In this document: positions 8,365 through 10,111 of the stretch, piece by piece
Position numbering within the stretch: position 1 is the first letter of the stretch
Layout of the letters: the number at the start of each line of letters is the position of its first letter
Assembly: GCA_023399505.1 (NCBI GenBank)
Contig: JAEWOZ010000025.1
Coordinates: 1 to 10,111, forward strand
Direction: 5' to 3'
Source: Fusobacteriota bacterium
GTDB lineage: Bacteria > Fusobacteriota > Fusobacteriia > Bac17 > JAEWOZ01
DNA: 10,111 bases
Position numbers and translations under genes: made by a program
The notes under the pieces: model-generated
What the model saw: only the letters and a program-made list of their open reading frames with translations
Databases searched by the model: none
What the model was told of the DNA's origin: nothing

Positions 8365-9209
8365 AGTATAATCCAAAAGCTTTAGATGAAAAAGATCCTG
8401 TAAAACATAATCCCTTAATGTATGCAGCTATATTTAACAATTTAGAAATATTTAAATTAGTTTACGAAAAAGCACCTTCGTCATTGAAAGAAGAGACAAG
8501 TCGTAGTATCAATGCATTAGATTATATAGGTATGCACAATAGATTGGAAATATATAAATATCTAATAGAAGAAAAAGATATAGATATAAATGAAATGGAC
8601 TCTAGAGGTAGAACAGCATTTATGATCGCCTGTGCTAATAATAAGAAAGAGATTATAGATTATTGTCTTTTCAAAAGAGTAAATATAAACAAAGTAGATG
8701 ATCAAAAGAAATCTGGAATAGTTTATGCTACTATTTATGATTACCTAGATCTAGTGGAAGATATTATAATTTTTGCTCAAAAAGAGAGCATTAAAAATAA
8801 TGTTGACTTTCAGCACAACCTTTTAGTTTCATTGTTAGCAAGTATTGAACTTTATAATGAAAATAAAGAAAATTTTACAATTTTTAACACTATGAAGTTA
8901 ATAATGAAAAATTTAATTAATATTAATATAAATGATGAAGGCACTACACTTCTGTCTTATTCTTTATATAAAAAAAATTACAAATTAATCAAATTGTTTC
9001 TTGAAAGGGAAGAAATAAATTTATTCGAAAAAATTGATGAATATGATAATGTTATAGAAGCAGCTATTTTCCAAGGAGATGTTGCTGCTTTAGAGTTAAT
9101 GATCAATAAACTGTCTAAAGATCAAATACTATCTAATATAGGAAAATGGAAGAAGATTATTGAAAATAAAGATATTAATAAAGAGGTTAAAGCATATATA
9201 AAAAAATAG
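8346..9209 (+). pseudogene. Ankyrin-repeat lipoprotein 2, main ankyrin domain in the -1 frame
   Basis: This frame continues the protein begun at 7840. The first ATG (8418, residue 194 of the joined protein) is already inside an ankyrin repeat (NPLMYAAIFNNLEIFKLVY) and has no ribosome site, so independent initiation is unlikely. Further repeats in joined numbering lie at about 222-253 (NALDYIGMHNRLEIYKYLI), 254-288 (GRTAFMIACANNKKEIIDY), 365-399 (GTTLLSYSLYKKNYKLIKLF) and 400-425 (NVIEAAIFQGDVAALELMI). A helical insert of less clear nature falls at 290-364. The repeats look undamaged inside the frame, which suggests the shift is recent or tolerated. At its end the frame reads ATA-AAA-AAA-TAG, a second A7 heptamer. 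The stop at 9207-9209 can be bypassed by another -1 shift. Confidence 0.75.
9200..9206 (+). other. A_AAA_AAA heptamer: frameshift point 2, directly before the TAG stop
   Basis: A second run of seven A residues in the same codon phase (ATA-AAA-AAA-TAG) as the one at 8340-8346. A -1 slip moves reading into frame 2, avoids the TAG and adds 28 residues. Confidence 0.5.
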
Positions 9210-9292
9210 ATTCTTCAAATGGATTAAATAATGAAGATTATTCTTTAAATAATAGTAATAACAATATAAGAAAAGAGATTGAGACACATTAA
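9206..9292 (+). pseudogene. Possible Asn/Ser-rich C-terminal tail of ankyrin lipoprotein 2 in the second -1 frame
   Basis: Frame 2 is open for 28 codons after the A7 run: IDSSNGLNNEDYSLNNSNNN, then a charged end IRKEIETH and TAA at 9290-9292. The terminator begins 5 bases later, as expected for a true gene end. The tail is low-complexity and short, and in this base composition an open run of 28 codons could arise by chance, so I hold it only as likely as not. Confidence 0.4.
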
Positions 9293-9296
9293 CATT

Positions 9297-9328
9297 AAAA
9301 AAGAGCCAATTAAATTTGACTCTTTTTT
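9297..9328. terminator. Bidirectional intrinsic terminator between the ankyrin locus and the minus-strand peptide genes
   Basis: AAAAAAGAG (9297-9305) pairs with CTCTTTTTT (9320-9328); after one mismatch, CAA (9307-9309) pairs with TTG (9316-9318), leaving a loop of 6. The T run on the right serves the plus strand, and the A run on the left becomes a U run on the minus strand. It lies between convergent genes: 5 bases after the possible tail stop at 9292 and 17 bases beyond the peptide gene ending at 9346. Confidence 0.85.
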
Positions 9329-9345
9329 CTTATCTTTAAAAATAA

Positions 9346-9594
9346 TTATCTCTTTCTATTAGCAAATTCATTCATAGCTAGTCCAAGAGCACCGCCTGTT
9401 ACAAATGAAGCTGCTCTGTTTGCATATGGATTTTCATTAATAAATTTTGAGGCTTTGTTAATACCATTAGCAGCCTTTGTAGCAATTTTCTGAAAATCGT
9501 TTAAGCTAAAACCACCAGAAGCTTTTTCTAACTGACTATAGTCCAATCCATCTTTCTTTTTCATTTTTAAATTACTTTTTATATGTTTTTTCAT
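9346..9594 (-). CDS. Double-glycine leader peptide B (bacteriocin-like), 82 aa
   Basis: Small exported peptide precursor, candidate bacteriocin. The leader ends LDYSQLEKASGG, with Gly-Gly at 27-28, Leu at -7 and -12, and Ala at -4: the pattern cut by C39-peptidase ABC exporters. The predicted mature part is 54 residues (29-82), cysteine-free and net positive (about +5). It has a polar N-terminal half (SLNDFQKIATKAANGINKAS) and a hydrophobic C-terminal segment, AASFVTGGALGLAM, with a GxxxG motif (GGALG), then a basic end ANRKR. GxxxG helices are typical of two-peptide class IIb bacteriocins. I chose ATG 9594 because the G6 run at 9599-9604 gives a ribosome site; an in-frame TTG further upstream lies inside that site. 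It is second in the pair, 20 bases after the peptide A stop. No YGNGV motif is present, so it is not pediocin-like. Confidence 0.8.
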   Translation of the reverse strand: MKKHIKSNLKMKKKDGLDYSQLEKASGGFSLNDFQKIATKAANGINKASKFINENPYANRAASFVTGGALGLAMNEFANRKR

Positions 9595-9598
9595 AAAT

Positions 9599-9604
9599 CC
9601 CCCC
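9599..9604 (-). promoter_or_regulatory. G6 ribosome binding site of peptide B
   Basis: On the minus strand GGGGGGA ends 4 bases before ATG 9594 and is the only plausible ribosome site. It decides the start in favour of this ATG over the in-frame TTG at about 9606. A six-G homopolymer is unusual in such AT-rich DNA, so its length could vary and alter translation. Confidence 0.6.
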
Positions 9605-9614
9605 AATTAACGAT

Positions 9615-9839
9615 TTATTCTTCTAATGTTTTTGATGGCTTTTGTTGTAAGTCCAAGCTTTCTAGATAATCACCTAAATATTTTAAAGCATCTTTTGCCA
9701 TTCTTCTTACATTTTTTCTTACTTTCTCGCTTTTATAAACTTTACTTGCAGCACCTTTAACATCTTTCCATCCTAAACCTCCTGCAGTTTGGTCTAAATG
9801 TTTAGCTTTTAATTCAGTTCCTTTAGATTGTTTTTTCAT
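9615..9839 (-). CDS. Double-glycine leader peptide A (bacteriocin-like), 74 aa
   Basis: Small exported peptide precursor and first gene of the minus-strand pair. The leader is 21 residues ending ELKAKHLDQTAGG, with Gly-Gly at 20-21, Leu at -7 and -12, the same register as peptide B. The predicted mature peptide has 53 residues and starts LGWKDVKGAASK. It has a strongly basic middle (KVYKSEKVRKNVRRMAK) that could form an amphipathic helix, and a C-terminal part turning acidic (LGDYLESLDL, ending TLEE). There are no cysteines, so disulfides or lanthionines are excluded. The ATG at 9839 is supported by GGAGGG (9845-9850) 5 bases upstream. Its mature length is almost that of peptide B. The two genes are 20 bases apart with no terminator between, so they are probably co-transcribed and may act together. 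A role as a signal peptide or adhesion factor is not excluded. No exporter or immunity gene is in view. Confidence 0.8.
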   Translation of the reverse strand: MKKQSKGTELKAKHLDQTAGGLGWKDVKGAASKVYKSEKVRKNVRRMAKDALKYLGDYLESLDLQQKPSKTLEE

Positions 9840-9844
9840 ATTTT

Positions 9845-9868
9845 CCCTCCAAATATTTGTAAATTATA
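9845..9868 (-). promoter_or_regulatory. Ribosome site and possible -10 for the peptide pair
   Basis: On the minus strand TATAAT lies at 9868-9863, about 24 bases before the ATG at 9839, followed by ribosome site GGAGGG at 9850-9845. No convincing -35 is visible, and further TATAAT/TATATA strings occur upstream between 9930 and 9970, so the exact promoter is uncertain. I see no other gene on either strand between 9840 and the window end. Confidence 0.4.
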
Positions 9869-10034
9869 AAAATGCTTAATTTAATTCTAGGTCGTTTATC
9901 TTAATTAATTTTTGATTATTTCTTATAACTTTATATAAAAATTATAAGTAAATTTAACGATCTTATATACTAGCACTTTTATATTAATTTAAACTCATAA
10001 AAGAATAAAAAGCAAATTTTATGTTAAGAAAATA

Positions 10035-10072
10035 AAAAAATAAGCTTATTTCGCCCATCCTGCTTATTCTTT
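10035..10072 (-). terminator. Terminator-like hairpin for a minus-strand gene beyond the right edge
   Basis: Read on the minus strand, AAAGAATAAGC (10072-10062) pairs with GCTTATTTTTT (10045-10035), including one G-U pair, around a 16-base loop and running into a T-rich tail. The loop carries the only GC-rich patch of the region (GGATGGGCG). The inner arm is also part of a perfect 14-base palindrome at 10038-10051. It most likely ends a transcript coming from the right, which would make the peptide pair a separate unit. Confidence 0.45.
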
Positions 10073-10111
10073 AAAAAGAATTAAATTTAATATGTATTAA
10101 CTATTATAGCT

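Noticed and set aside
8418..9209. Independent ankyrin gene starting at ATG 8418
   Set aside because: The ATG is in the middle of an ankyrin repeat, has no ribosome site, and 24 upstream codons in the same frame continue the protein encoded from 7840.
9595..9606. Longer start (TTG) for peptide B giving an N-terminal MGGF
   Set aside because: The extra codons are the ribosome site itself; ATG 9594 has proper spacing to the G6 run.
9851..10034. A third small peptide gene upstream of the pair on the minus strand
   Set aside because: Only very short frames with no ribosome site and no GG motif were found.

Overview
The window is very AT-rich, uses AGA almost exclusively for arginine and TTA for most leucines, and carries two lipoprotein-type signal peptides. 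Together with a ligA / fused acyl-activating-acyltransferase / secA order, this suggests a low-GC bacterium with lipoproteins, most likely a Fusobacteriota member (Leptotrichia, Sneathia or Streptobacillus type). That assignment is an inference from gene style, not from a marker gene.

Left part (1-5884) is housekeeping. It holds the 3' end of NAD-dependent DNA ligase (ligA), then an extended -10 promoter. A two-gene unit follows: an 827-residue fusion of acyl-CoA/acyl-ACP synthetase, acyl carrier-like domain and PlsC-type acyltransferase, and then secA, joined by an ATGA overlap and closed by a strong intrinsic terminator. SecA here ends right after its helical domains and lacks the usual C-terminal zinc tail.

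Middle part (5930-9328) is an accessory locus of two tandem paralogous ankyrin-repeat lipoproteins, starting at 5993 and 7840. Both share an S-C-S-K signature after the lipobox. Both are broken or recoded. The first ends early at 6940 and is followed by reading-frame debris to 7829 (a -1 shift, an in-frame TAA, another -1 shift). The second is interrupted by two -1 shifts, each exactly at an in-phase A_AAA_AAA heptamer (8340-8346 and 9200-9206). These could be gene decay, homopolymer phase variation, or frameshifting tolerated through slippage. The locus ends at a terminator that can also serve the opposite strand.

Right part (9346-10111), on the minus strand, encodes two adjacent small peptides of 74 and 82 residues. 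Each has a textbook double-glycine leader with Leu at -7 and -12, and predicted cationic, cysteine-free mature peptides of 53 and 54 residues. This is a candidate two-peptide (class IIb-like) bacteriocin or other exported peptide pair. No transporter, protease or immunity gene is visible in the window. A terminator-like hairpin near the right edge separates the pair from whatever lies beyond. I saw no tRNA, rRNA, CRISPR or transposase.
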